Assembly (NCBI GenBank): GCA_033439265.1
Contig: JAVTVX010000020.1
Location: 13,410,001-13,474,000, forward strand
Source of the DNA: Dillenia suffruticosa
Lineage: Eukaryota > Streptophyta > Magnoliopsida > Dilleniales > Dilleniaceae
Direction of reading: 5' to 3'
Length of the DNA: 64,000 bases
The notes under the pieces were generated by a model. That model was not told where the DNA came from and did not search any database. It worked only from the letters and a program-made list of their open reading frames with translations. Positions 22,277 through 32,145 of this stretch are shown in pieces. A program made the translations under genes and the position numbers. How positions within the stretch are numbered: the first letter of the stretch is position 1; each line of letters begins with the position of its first letter.

Positions 22277-23248
22277 ATGGCTCTTGAGGGAAATCAAACC
22301 TCACCATGCTTCTTACACTATTTAGACAATCCAAGTACCATGTTAGTTTTTTCAACCATTGGTTTGAGATAACTATCTAACTTGGTATCATGCCTTTACC
22401 ATTGCTTTTAGGGCAAAGAATAAATTAGGATTCTTAGATGGCTCGATTGTGAAGCCATAACTAGGTTCACCAACCTTCACCCTTTGGAGTCATTACAACA
22501 GCACGGTATTATCCTTGCTTCTCAATTTAGTCAGCAATGAAATTACAAGCAGCATCATGTTCATGGAAAGAACCCATGATGAATGGCATGACTTTCGAGA
22601 TCATTTTTCTCAATAAAATGCTCCACTGATATTTGAAATCCAACGAGACATCGTCAATCATCTTCGATAAAATAACAACATTGTTGTTTACTACACTGGT
22701 CTAAAGGCACTATGGCATAAACTCAATGTTTACAACTCATCCGCTACATGTACTTGTGGTGCTGCTCAAGAACTCATAACTTACCAATAGCGTGATCGCC
22801 ATAACCAATTTTTTATGGCCTTGAACAATACATATGTATCAGATCAAATCTTACTCATAAAACCCCTTCCATTTGTTGCTCAAGTATATGTGCTTATACA
22901 GCAATAGAACAACAAAGGGTAGTACTTACGTCCAATCCCATACTAGACCAATCTACGTTCGTGGCTCAGCATGGAAGACAAAACTCTTTTTTTCCATGGC
23001 AAGATAAATCAAAACATCACAAACACTATAATTACTGCGGAAGGGATGGACATTTTGAGAAGTGGTGCCGCAAGAAAGAAGCTAATATGCATTCTGCTAT
23101 GTCCAACCAGCCGAGAAGAGATCAACCTCGGCGTAAGCAGAACTATGCACCAAATTATAATCGACCAATTGTAGCTGCTGTGGATAATGCCCCATTTTCT
23201 TCTCATAGAACAAGTACAACAACTCCTCTCCTTAGGCAAGTCAAATAA
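22277..23248 (+). pseudogene. gag: Copia Gag of element D, decayed
   Basis: Starts MALEGNQTSP at 22277 shortly after the PBS. The Copia Gag motif NYLTWYHAFTIAFRAKNKLG (about 22370-22430) followed by FLDGSIVKP is clear. A zinc-knuckle remnant YNYCGRDGHFEKWC at about 23030 has lost its first Cys, and a basic tail follows (RRDQPRRKQNY). Stops and frameshifts lie between 22450 and 22960. Gag of this type forms the cytoplasmic virus-like particle. Confidence 0.7.
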
Positions 23249-23284
23249 CACCACTCCTTCTCATCCTTTAGCTAACTGGCAGGT

Positions 23285-23770
23285 ATGGTCTCTTGTTTTT
23301 CTTTCCATTACAATGACATTTGGGTAATTGATTCTGGATGCAGTGATCATATGGCTGACGACCTAAATTCCTTACATAATGCCTCTTGCCATAACAGCCA
23401 ACATGTCAAACTCCCAAGTGGTAGCATTGTTCCAATAACTTACTTAGGTTCCATTAAATTTTCATCAGATCTTTCATTAGACAATGCTTTGTAGGTCTTT
23501 CTTTTAAATTTAATCTCCTATCTGTTGGCAAAATAACAAAAGCTCTTAATTGTTTTGCATTTTCTTCTCAGGCTGTTGTGTTTTTCAGAACCTGAAAATG
23601 AAGAGGATGATTGGATTGGGGAGAGAGCATGTGGTCTTTACTACCTTGATCCAAAGTTCAACCATAGTACTTCTTTGTCATCCATTGCTACAAAAGACAA
23701 AGAAAACTTATGGCATTGTGTCTTGGCCATCCCACTTCAAGTATTTCACCGTTGTTTTCTCGTTTAGATC
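23285..23770 (+). pseudogene. pol: Copia protease and GAG-pre-integrase of element D
   Basis: WVIDSGCSDHMADD at about 23315 is the aspartic-protease active-site motif (D-S-G, here followed by Cys as often in Copia). It is followed by HVKLPSGSIVPI. Past a stop and frameshift at about 23494, ACGLYYLDPK and ENLWHCVLAIP (23630-23740) match the GAG-pre-integrase domain (LWHxRLGHP), in which the Arg-Leu-Gly-His core is mutated. Confidence 0.7.
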
Positions 23771-24540
23771 TTAGTGTCAGTTTCTTATCTAAATGCATTT
23801 GCATGAATTGCCTTTTAGCAAAGTAATCACGACTTTCCTTTCCACATGGTTGTATCTCTTCTAAATCTTGTTTTGGTTTAATTCATATCAATATTTGGGG
23901 GCCATATTCTACTTCTACCATTACTGATGCATGTTATTTTCTCACAATAGTGGATGATTTTTCATGCAGCACCTGGATATATTTGATGCATTTTAAATCC
24001 TATGCTTTGATCCATATACACCATTTCTTTTTTATGATTAAAACACAATTTGATATCTCCATTATTCAAGTGCGTAGTGACAATGCACTTGAATTTTTCA
24101 ATCATGACATCAATGAGTTTTTTAATTCTCTTGGTGTCCATCAATATACATATGCTTACACACCCAATAAAATGGGATTGTCAAATGAAAACACCCTTAT
24201 CTACTAAATGTTGTACGAGCTTTATGATTTCAAACTCACTTACCTTTAACATTTGGGGATAAGTACTCTTACTGCAACTTATCTTATCAACCGTACTCCT
24301 ATACTTGTTCTTCATGGCAAAACCCCTTCTAAACTTTTGTTTCACAAAATATCTATATATCACTATTTACATGTTTTCGGCTATTTCGATTAGGGTCGAA
24401 ACAATCATCACAAATATAAATTTGATTAATGTACTTTACCAAGAATATTTCTTGGTTACCCATATTGCCAAAAGGGATTTAAGATTTTTGATATTAAGCC
24501 TCAAATAATTTGGTTAACGTACTTTACCAAGTTGTGATGT
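23771..24540 (+). pseudogene. pol: Copia integrase of element D, truncated
   Basis: CGLIHINIWGP-like sequence near 23870 corresponds to the first catalytic Asp region, with Asp replaced by Asn in LIHINIWGP. VDDFSCSTWIYLMHFKS (about 23950) and QVRSDNALEF (about 24070, second Asp) are intact. TPNKMGLSNENTLIY (about 24165) corresponds to the Glu region but is altered. ATYLINRTP and PSKLLFHK follow. The remnant ends at the insertion of element B. Catalytically dead. Confidence 0.7.
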
Positions 24541-24665
24541 CATGTTTCATGAAAATATTGTTATTCAACTAGAGGAGGTGAATAATTGAATATGTACTTT
24601 CATGACTTTCTTCAAATTTGAGCTAGTAATAGAAACAAATAATTAAGAACAGAGAATACAAAAAC

Positions 24666-24708
24666 TTTTTATAATTGTTCCACCAAACTCAGTATACGTC
24701 AACTCCCA
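24666..24708 (-). promoter_or_regulatory. Conserved LTR motif with TATA box
   Basis: On the minus strand GTTGACGTATACTGAG, then GGTGGAACAATTATAAAAAG. Located 107-150 bases from the LTR 3' end. The TATAAAAA is the best TATA-box match of the five copies. Confidence 0.55.
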
Positions 24709-25319
24709 GACTTACCCGAGATTTTTCACCAATAACTTAATAATACAAACATGATTGCAGGTTCACATTCAACCTTTACACTGTTTCTACCCAATACTTC
24801 ATTTCAATCTGTCACAGATTGATATTTCACTTTCAAGATCTAAAGCAGTGATATACACTCTTTAGTCTTTAATACTTATTCGAATCTAAAATGAATATCA
24901 AGAGTTAAGGCTCTTTTTCCTTAGATGTGATAATTTATGAGCTGGTTTTCTAAATTTTTAAGACAGATAGAAAAATTAAGAACATAGAATGAATACAGAA
25001 AAGATTTTTCAGAACATTCAATTGAGCATTCAATTGAGCATTCAATTCATCTAACTCTGCTTTCCTTCAGTTCTTTGGTATTTATTAAGGCATTGAGGAG
25101 ATCCGTTGAGGGTTATTGAGTTTGAATGTTGAGCAATTAATTTCCCCATTCATGCTCTGTAACGATGACCATTTTTCGCGCTGAGCCTCCACTTCTTTAC
25201 TGGCGCCACTTTTATTTAGGCCAATCAGAACATGCCTATGCTTGATAGAAGTATAAATATTTCAGAAATCAAAGAAACAAAGCGTCCGTTTAGTTCAAAT
25301 CTATTTCGCGGATTTGGTT

Positions 25320-26335
25320 TCTGACACACGTGGGTAGACATGTTAAATAGGGACATCGACCTGAATTCAAAAATTTATGGTATTTTTTTGCACAAACAGG
25401 TCGACAAAATTGTATTTAGGTCGACAAGGTTCTGTGCCAAATAAAATAGGTGGACACATAGTTTTGAATTGGTCGTTGTGTGTATGAGTATCGACAAGAC
25501 TGACAATCAGGTCAATGTGTGATTTCAATGGGTAAATAATCGCCAGGTTGACAAGTCTATTGCATACATCGACATATCACTATGCAAGATGAAAATTGGT
25601 AGACCTAAAAGAATGAATTGGTCGATATGTGTCTACCTGTTGACAAGAATGAAGTCAGGTTTATGTGTGAGTTTTAGAAACAAAGACTGCGAGGTTGACA
25701 TGTTCTCCTCATGGGTTGATGTATACTATTCAACAATAAAATAGGTGGACATGCTATCTAGAATTGGCGATGTGTTTTTGGTATGTCGACTAGTCCTAAT
25801 CTCAGGTTGATGTGTTATATTTAAAGCACTTTACTTTAGGTCGATGTATCTTGATTATACATCGACATGTACCTATTCTTTCTTAAAATTGGTAGACAAG
25901 GCAAACTAAATAGGTCGATGTAATTGTTTTCATGTCGACCAGGTTAGTAACATGTCGATGTGTGATACTTAGAAAACAATGATAACAAATTGACGAGTTT
26001 ATTTGGGAACATCGATGTCCTAGTATTTTTGCCTATTGTATGTCCATGTCTATAAGGGATGGGTCGATGTGTTACTCTAAATTTGTCCACTTGAAACTTA
26101 TTAGGTCGATGTGAGATGAAGTCAAGGTCGAAGTGACAAGTGGGTTGATGTGTTCACAAAGTGTGTCGGTATGTTTTTATTTATCTATATCTATAGAAAT
26201 CATATAACTCAAGTCGACAAGGTATACTCATCCGGTCAACATGTTGAGGATGAGTTAAAATTGGTCGACATGATACTTAAATTGGTGGACCTGCAATGCA
26301 GGTCGATGTGTTCTTTGGTGAGGTTGACATGATGT
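25320..26335. repeat. Motif array (GTCGAC / GGTCGATGTG / GGTGGAC) in LTR of element B
   Basis: Same words as in element A's LTRs (AGGTCGACAAG, AATAGGTGGACA, GGTCGATGTGT) at 20-50 base spacing, but the intervening sequence differs, so the words rather than the whole block are conserved between the two families. Confidence 0.8.
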
Positions 26336-26423
26336 GCAGACTTTTGATTTATTGTTGTATTTATGATTTTCTTGAATCTTCTTTCTTTCATTCTATCATC
26401 ATCAAAACTTTTCTATGTCAACA

Positions 26424-26440
26424 TTCTCCCCCTTTTTTAT
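26424..26440 (-). other. Polypurine tract of element B
   Basis: On the minus strand ATAAAAAAGGGGGAGAA directly precedes the LTR start TGTTGACA. This is the plus-strand priming site. Confidence 0.85.
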
Positions 26441-26629
26441 GATAACAAAACTTCTAATACTTAACCTGTAACTTTAATCCATTTGGATTCAAACTAGAAG
26501 ACATTTATCTTAACATTGCATTTGGAAGTTTGCACAAGGATCCTTATGACTTAGTCTACATCTCCTTACATTTCTCACACTTAGTCTCTTAATCTCACAA
26601 TCTGATATTTGATTTCACATCATTTGAGC

Positions 26630-26835
26630 ACTCAATAGATACTTCAGTACTCTGCACACTTCAACTCTTAGTACACACTTCAGCACTCAACACACTTCAG
26701 CACTCAGTATACACTTCACATACTTAACATACTCCACATATACTACATACACATTCAACATACTCTACACACTCTGCACATTCTCTGCATTCTGCACACA
26801 ACACACTTCACCTAGCACAATGCACATTGCTACAT
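26630..26835. repeat. Degenerate tandem repeats of CACTTCAGCACTCA type
   Basis: Repeated words CACTTCAGCACTCA, CACACTTCA, ACATACTCC, ACACATTCA follow each other with little else between, in the non-coding region between the env-like ORF and the 3' LTR, bounded on the right by the upstream polypurine tract. Confidence 0.6.
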
Positions 26836-26846
26836 GTTGCTACAAT

Positions 26847-26866
26847 TTCTCCCCCTTTTTGTCATC
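26847..26866 (-). other. Second, upstream polypurine tract of element B
   Basis: On the minus strand ATGACAAAAAGGGGGAGAAA, about 420 bases inside the LTR-adjacent tract. The equivalent in element A is at 14016-14040. Confidence 0.6.
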
Positions 26867-27408
26867 AACAAAAAATTATAGGCACACCAGGCTCATCATA
26901 AGACAGCATAATGGTACAGCACACTATACTCACATTTTGACTGAACACCTAGCATTTTGTATACTTATATACTTCACTTTACTGCAACATAAATTTTAGC
27001 ATACACACCTATGTCTCCAAATGATGCACATCAGTATACACACCTATGTCTCCACAATTACATTTGTCCAGCCGCATACTTCAGCACATTAGTATAAACA
27101 ATTTCCTTCAACAAACACATCAGTATCCTGCCCTATGTCTCCATCATTTCATAATAAACAGTATATTCATACAATGTTGATAAAGGAAAAGTATGACAGT
27201 TTACATATAGCAAAGGAATTTCAAGTTTTCAAATAAGAATGAAGAGCATAATAATTAAATGAGAATGCATAGCTAAGAAGACAATTTTATATATCAAAAG
27301 AAATTCAAGGTTTTAAAGGCTTGCAAAATAAAATTCAAGGTCACAAACAATAAGGTTAAGACAAGTAAGAGGATAATGAGTATCTATACTAATAAGATCT
27401 TGATGGTT
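26867..27408. other. Non-coding 3' region of element B
   Basis: Between the env-like ORF and the upstream polypurine tract. The phrase TATACACACCTATGTCTCC recurs (near 27002 and 27035). No coding frame seen. Confidence 0.5.
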
Positions 27409-28647
27409 TGGGATCTTTCTTGATGCCTTTTTCTTTAACTAAGGAGTTTAATTTCTCTTTGACTCCTTCAAGTTCTATCTTGACAATACAACTCATTTGG
27501 CTTATCATTGTTTGCCTTCTCTCAGTGTTGTGCAGTTTGTCCCAAATCATTTCAAGAGTAATTGGTTGGATGCTTGAAGGTTCACCTTCCTCTGTTTTCT
27601 TTCTTTTCTTGGAGCATTCTCAGTGGCTTCCTCAGCATCATCATCAATCTCTTTAACATGTCTCTTGCTTGCTCCCCCTTCTTTCCTTACCCATTCACCT
27701 TCACTATTGCTCATCCATCTAGCTCTCAATATTGAAGATGCATTAATTGTATTCTTCTCACTCAACTCAATAATTCTTCTTCTTCCAACTCCACACGATT
27801 TTTTAATAGAATATCAGTGATCATGCTAACATATGGCAACAAAGAGGTCTCAGACCTATGCGCGGCTATCATGAAATGAAGAACAATGTAATGTAGTCTG
27901 GGATTCTTTCCATTCATGATACAACCCATTAACCAGAAATCTTCTCTTGAAATAGTAGTGTAATTTCCTCTTCTAGGTCTTAGTACATGAAAGACAATCA
28001 AGTGTAGGATACGTGCATGGAAACTAAGCTCCGTGGCACTAGTATTTACCACAGTCAAATTCTCATCACCATAGACAACCCTATCATTATCTAAGTAACT
28101 AGATTTCATATATGGTTCACACTTATCATAGGAAACCCAAGCAATACCATTATCTGTACATATGTTCATAGGAGTTACTTTAACCTCTTTCCATTCACAA
28201 ATGTGTTGAATCCATATGAAACATAATGGTCATCCAAGATAATTCGAATCTTATTCTCAGTTTCATTATAGACCACATCTAGATTATTGTAGAACAATTT
28301 AACTTCCTTCTCATGAATGTATTTGCTGGGATTCAGAAGTGAATTAGGATATATCTCAAGATGTTCATCGTATTTGAAATTCACCTTCTTCAAGAACATA
28401 CAATCGATCAACCTCCCATGATTAACCTTTTTTTTTTTTGAAAATACATTGTCATATAGGTCGCTTTGCTCCATCGACTGAAATTCATAGGTGTTGAATT
28501 GTGGTGTTGGTTGCGAAGGAGGAGTGGGGGGGTTTTGCGATTTTCACAGAAGAGAATTTTGATGAAGAACCTTTTTCCCATAGGTTTCGAGGATTGTTTG
28601 GAGGATTCATAATGTTTCTTGATTGGCATTTTCATCTTGGGGGCCAT
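27409..28647 (-). pseudogene. Sirevirus env-like ORF (element B), frameshifted
   Basis: Third ORF downstream of pol, as in env-like Sireviruses. Its function is unknown and the env name is historical. Read right to left: a basic Ser/Pro-rich start (MAPKMKMPIKKHYESSKQSS at 28647), a Pro-rich stretch, then RLIDCMFLKKVNFKY, VKLFYNNLDVV (FYxNL motif) and IRIILDDHYVSYG (28474-28175). After a frameshift comes ARILHLIVFHVLRPRRGNYT (about 27990), ISREDFWLMGCIMNGKN, then YIVLHFMIAAHRSETSLLPY (27900-27840), which match the conserved core of this family by memory. An acidic/basic tail and a possible coiled coil (MISQMSCIVKIELEGVKEKL) end at about 27409. At least three frameshifts or stops interrupt it, so it is not functional. 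An alternative name in databases is 'putative plant transposon protein'. Confidence 0.7.
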
Positions 28648-28779
28648 TGAAGTTTGATTCTTGCAGAGATTAAGCAATCTAGGGTTTCGATTTAGAGAGT
28701 AGGGTTTCAAATTTGATAGATTAGGGTTTTGGGAGGAAAAGGGAAAGTTTGAATTTTGGGATGAAGGGTAAGATAGGTC

Positions 28780-29075
28780 GATGTGCCGACGGTTCATATT
28801 GAATTAAGTGTATCTTAGGTCAACATCTTTATGTACACATCGACTTGTTTAATGATTTTGTGAGTCATTGGATCGACACATTATGAAAGGCATCGACATG
28901 CCTTCTCACTGTTGTCCAGGTCTACATGCTTAAATTCGGGTTGATATATCATCTTCTGATTTTTACTCTAAGTGTCAGGTCGACAAGCTTTTTAAATCTA
29001 ACGACAAACAGGTCGACATGACTTTGTATTCTTTTAATTTGTCGACATATTTTAGTAAATAGGTCGACCTGAAGG
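28780..29075. repeat. LTR-type motif array inside element B, between pol and env-like ORF
   Basis: GGTCGATGTG, CATCGACTTG, CATCGACATG, AGGTCGACAAG, AGGTCGACATG, TTGTCGACATA and AGGTCGACCTG occur within 300 bases. These are the same words as in the LTR arrays, yet no LTR end, TATA motif or PPT is nearby, and pol and env-like coding sequence adjoin on the two sides. Confidence 0.7.
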
Positions 29076-29117
29076 CTATTTTTCAGATCTATAAGACTGT
29101 TTTTCATTCATTCTTTT

Positions 29118-29290
29118 CTATTTCTTTATTTCTATCATTCCTAATTCCTTTCTCAGTTCACAAAATTTATTTTTATCCAAAAGTTTGGTAAGAATGTCAG
29201 CAATTTGTTTTTGAGTCTCAATGTACTCAAGAATAATTTCATTTTTTAGAATATGATCTTTGATAAAGTGATGTCTCACTTTTATATTAT
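29118..29290 (-). pseudogene. pol: RNase H C-terminus of element B
   Basis: A single open minus-strand segment encodes YNIKVRHHFIKDHILKNEII, then LEYIETQKQIADILTKLLDK and FCELRKELGM before a stop at 29118. This matches the end of Copia Pol (HHFIRDxVxxGxI, QLADIxTKxL). It is cut at about 29290, where sequence switches to an unrelated Copia gag. Confidence 0.85.
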
Positions 29291-29292
29291 AG

Positions 29293-30154
29293 GGTGTTAC
29301 CTTTTTCGGTTCGGGGCATTCTCAAGCGAAATGACCAAGAGCTTTGCAATTGTAACACTTTAGTTTGCTCGTCTTTCTTCTTCAAAAACCGTTTGCGTTT
29401 GTTCTTATGGTTGGAATTGTTGTTCTTAAACCCTTCCGCAATTTCCTTCCCTTTCTTACCCTTGTTCTTGTTCTCTTTGCGTTTACAGCCCGAAACTTTC
29501 TGGGAACTGGACTCAGCTACAAAGGCATTAGAAATCGATTTTGCAACACCAAACCGCTCATCTTCGAGTTCTATGTAGCGAGCAGCATCAGCAAAACTCT
29601 TAATGCTATTATTATGAATCAGATTGACTTTTAAGTACTCCCACTGGTCTGGAAGGGATCGGATTAAAGCCTGAACCTACTACTTATAAGATAAAAAAAA
29701 ACATGACCTACTGATTTCAATTCCCTTGTCATATTTGACATGGTTCTCAGGTGTAGTTTGATACTGTGATTAGATTTTTTTTTATACGTGTCAAACTTGA
29801 TGGTCAACTGCCTCAAGCGGGTCATACTAGTACCTCCATACTTCTCTCTGAGGTACACCCATATGTCATGAGCAGTAGGGAATTGTTCAAATTCGTGAAT
29901 GAGATCATCTACCACAGAACTAACCAGGATACCACGTGCATTGGAATTTTTTTTCTTTATGCCTGGTAAGTTTCTTGATCTCTTCTCTGTTGAGCAGTAT
30001 TTTCAACTCCAGGGTCTTGTATGATATGGTTGATACCCTCTAAGTCATCCTACTCTTCCAACACATACTATATCTTATGGTGCCAAATGTCATAATTGTC
30101 GCCCATGAACTTATCACCCTTATTAAGGTCAGCTATCATCGATTTTGATGCCAT
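29293..30154 (-). pseudogene. gag: Copia Gag of element F
   Basis: Starts MASKSMIADLNKGDKFMGDN at 30154 and continues NYDIWHHKI, a UBN2-type Copia Gag start. The next part, after stops, includes VVDDLIHEFEQFPTAHDIWV, LREKYGGTSMTRLRQLTIKF and LRTMSNMTRELKSVGH (29915-29700). Then come DAARYIELEDERFG and a Lys/Asn/Gly-rich basic stretch. The last bases read CxxCxxxxHFAxxCPEPKK-like around 29340-29300: a CCHC zinc knuckle damaged by a frameshift. Several stops are present. The junction with element B follows directly. Confidence 0.75.
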
Positions 30155-30757
30155 GGTTTGGATTTTCAAAGAGAGGTAAACGTAAGTTTTCATGCTCATA
30201 TTATACTTTCAATTTTGTACTTAAAACTAACATTTATGATAAACGAACACAAGGTATAGACCCGAAAGTTCACTAAGTTCTCAATTGTCATCTATGATCC
30301 AAATGTTTGATTACTATAAATTTAATTTTAAAACAACAAAATTCATCAGATTTTATGTAAGAATTACTTAAATCCTGCCAACCTAAAACCTCTCACAAAA
30401 ATACTTCACGTATACGAAATAAGAACATATCATTTTCACATACTTGCATGCTCATATAGATATGCATTTCTAAAAGCATTCTAAATACATTCATATATAT
30501 ATAAATTTGGTCTACAACGCATGTTAATAGATCCATACTATTCATGATCACAGTACATGACTATTTAATAAAGAAAGAAAGAGAGATACAATATTTCGTT
30601 TCTTCTATTCTATCTCTTTCTTTTCTTCCATATATATGCGAGTAACCATGTTAATCATTCCTATTGAAAGTCTATCAGTGGGAGCAAATTTCCTAACAGC
30701 TCATGGTGGACCACCGTTGAAACTTAGAGATAATGATCTCCTCATCTTAATCTCTAT
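30155..30757. other. Leader of element F, gag-proximal part
   Basis: AT-rich, no coding frame recognised. On the minus strand it lies between the leader ORF and the gag start. Confidence 0.5.
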
Positions 30758-31087
30758 TTACTTAGTTCGCCACATTTTAAGCAATTTTAGTCTGAAGTTC
30801 TTGAGAATGATCCATTCATCCTCTTTTATTATCTCATCAACCATTTTAGTTAGATTATCAAGGAGAAAATTCCTGATTATATCGATCTCAGTTCTGTCTT
30901 CCCCAAACCAATGACCCAAATGCAGAAGTTTAAACTGTTTTCGACTCATCACTCTCAAGTATTGTGGTAAAGTATGAATTGGATTCATTTTATAATTCAA
31001 TATTTCAGCTAACTTTACCAAACATTCGGGAGTCCTCTCAACTTTATGTCTCCCCCGGAGAATAAAAAGAGTTCGTCTGATACTCAC
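30758..31087 (-). CDS. Unrecognised 109-residue ORF in the leader of element F
   Basis: An uninterrupted minus-strand frame in an otherwise decayed element, starting MSIRRTLFILRGRHKVERTP and ending in KMWRTK. The middle is mixed in composition (PQYLRVMSRKQFKLLHLGHW, FGEDRTEIDIIRNF, EIIKEDEWIILKNFRLKLLK), basic overall, probably helical, with no signal peptide or membrane segment. I do not recognise the family. It lies between PBS and gag, where Copia elements normally have only a short leader. It may be an extra ORF of this family, part of a nested insertion, or chance. Its openness over 330 bases next to a gag full of stops argues against pure chance. Confidence 0.35.
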   Translation of the reverse strand: MSIRRTLFILRGRHKVERTPECLVKLAEILNYKMNPIHTLPQYLRVMSRKQFKLLHLGHWFGEDRTEIDIIRNFLLDNLTKMVDEIIKEDEWIILKNFRLKLLKMWRTK

Positions 31088-31440
31088 CGTATTCTAAAAA
31101 AATAGGGTAAGCAACAGATTGGTCACGAAACCAATCATTAAATTTTAAAATACTATTTATAATCGTTATACTCAATCATTCAATGAATTTATATTGAAAA
31201 AATAAAATTTTCACATATAAATTAATGAGCATAAAATCAAACGGGTATTGAAAATTTTAATTTAAGCAGCCAAAAATTATTAAATAATTTTCTTAACATA
31301 TGAAAAAAGTTTTAGAAAATTTTGAAACTGAAAAGTAATTTTTCTGTAATTGTTAAAGGATTTTTCAATTTAAAATTAATAAAAAATATTTTTCATCTCA
31401 GAAAAATAAATAAAAAATTACAGAAAAATCAAAAATATTC

Positions 31441-31600
31441 TGAAAAAGATTCCGGTGGAAATCGCGGCCAGAAGGAACGTTTTCCGAGCCTTCACGCGCC
31501 GTCGGGATGTCCGGGCGAGTGGGCCACGCCCCCACTCGCCTGCAACGGCGCGTGGCCTCCACGCGCGCCCTCCCGGTGGTTTATACTCTCCAAATTCCAG
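31441..31600. other. GC-rich island with two perfect hairpins in element F leader
   Basis: A sharply GC-rich patch in AT-rich surroundings. GGCGAGTGGG (31514-31523) pairs with CCCACTCGCC (31531-31540) over a 7-base loop. GCGCGTGG (31548-31555) pairs with CCACGCGC (31559-31566) over a 3-base loop. Both would form in leader RNA. This could be a packaging or translation signal, or captured foreign sequence. Confidence 0.65.
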
Positions 31601-32130
31601 CTACCCCCCCCATTTTTGGGTGTTCTGATTCAATTGGTGATCTTAGTTTTCTGATCAGAGGTCTAGAATTCAGCGTTTGGGTCACATACATGGACGGCCG
31701 AGATTAGGATTGGGCTGAAGTTACTGTTCATCTTCTTCATGCATGCAGACATTTTTTTGCACTTCGAACCTAATTTTCCTAAGCCATATCTCCTTCATTT
31801 CTGAATCGTTTTGCATGTTTTTTATATGGTTGGAAAGGATTTTTAATGGAGAACTAACCATACAAATTTTAAATCATAAAACCCATCATGCAAAAAGATA
31901 TAAGTATTTTTATTTTCAGCTAGGGTTTCATTTTTCTCTAAAATTACTAGACATGCATCCTTTAATTTTTGCAGAGAGATTCCTTATCATATGGGTAGTC
32001 GGACAATTTCGTTGAGAGTTATTCGAGTTACCACTAACAACATTCTTAAATAAAATGTGCTCTAACATGTAAATTTTAATATAACCCATATTTTTCATGT
32101 ATCAAAAAAAATTAGGAAACAACCATTGCA
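31601..32130. other. Leader of element F, PBS-proximal part
   Basis: No gene recognised. AT-rich sequence between the GC-rich island and the PBS. Confidence 0.5.
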
Positions 32131-32144
32131 TGGCTCTGATACCA
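32131..32144 (-). other. Primer-binding site of element F
   Basis: TGGCTCTGATACCA on +, i.e. TGGTATCAGAGCCA on the minus strand: a 14-base perfect complement of the initiator-Met tRNA 3' end, one base from the LTR. Confidence 0.9.
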
Positions 32145-32145
32145 A

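Larger units (their letters stand above)
22055..24558 (+). mobile_element. Truncated Ty1/copia element on + (element D)
   Basis: The 5' part of a Copia element: LTR end (...TTATCA at 22196), PBS, gag, protease and integrase in the normal order. It stops where element B inserted (duplication unit aatat at 24554-24558). The left LTR is interrupted by element A, whose duplication gttat lies at 22055, so its start should lie left of 11337. RT and RNase H are not in the window. Low-complexity TA repeats at 22093-22137 lie in the LTR. Confidence 0.75.
24559..26423 (-). repeat. 3' LTR of element B
   Basis: On + it starts TGTTATTCAACTAGAGGAGG and ends ATGTCAACA (minus strand TGTTGACAT). The right end abuts a textbook polypurine tract, which fixes the boundary. 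Contains the TATA motif at 24666-24708 and a motif array at 25320-26335. Confidence 0.85.
24559..29290 (-). mobile_element. Sirevirus-like Copia element, 3' part with env-like ORF (element B)
   Basis: On the minus strand, reading right to left: end of pol (RNase H), a motif array, an env-like ORF, a tandem-repeat region, two polypurine tracts and the 3' LTR (24559-26423). It is related to element A by LTR ends and motifs, but the LTR is shorter (1,865 bp). A target-duplication unit aatat precedes it at 24554-24558; its partner is lost because the element is cut at about 29290 and joined to another element. Gag, protease, integrase and RT are missing. Confidence 0.8.

Noticed and set aside
27408..27820. 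+ strand open frames opposite the env-like ORF
   Set aside because: They are antisense shadows. The minus strand carries the family motifs.
27409..28647. A viral envelope glycoprotein
   Set aside because: Despite the historical name, no signal peptide, furin-like site or clear transmembrane segment is seen. Only the plant Sirevirus env-like family motifs are present.
29294..29634. + strand open frames of 89-94 residues
   Set aside because: Antisense to the Lys/Asn-rich basic tail and zinc knuckle of element F's gag, which explains their Phe/Leu content.
31322..31707. + strand open frames across the GC-rich island
   Set aside because: GC-rich sequence has few stops by chance. The frames cross the hairpins and end in unrelated sequence, with no motif.
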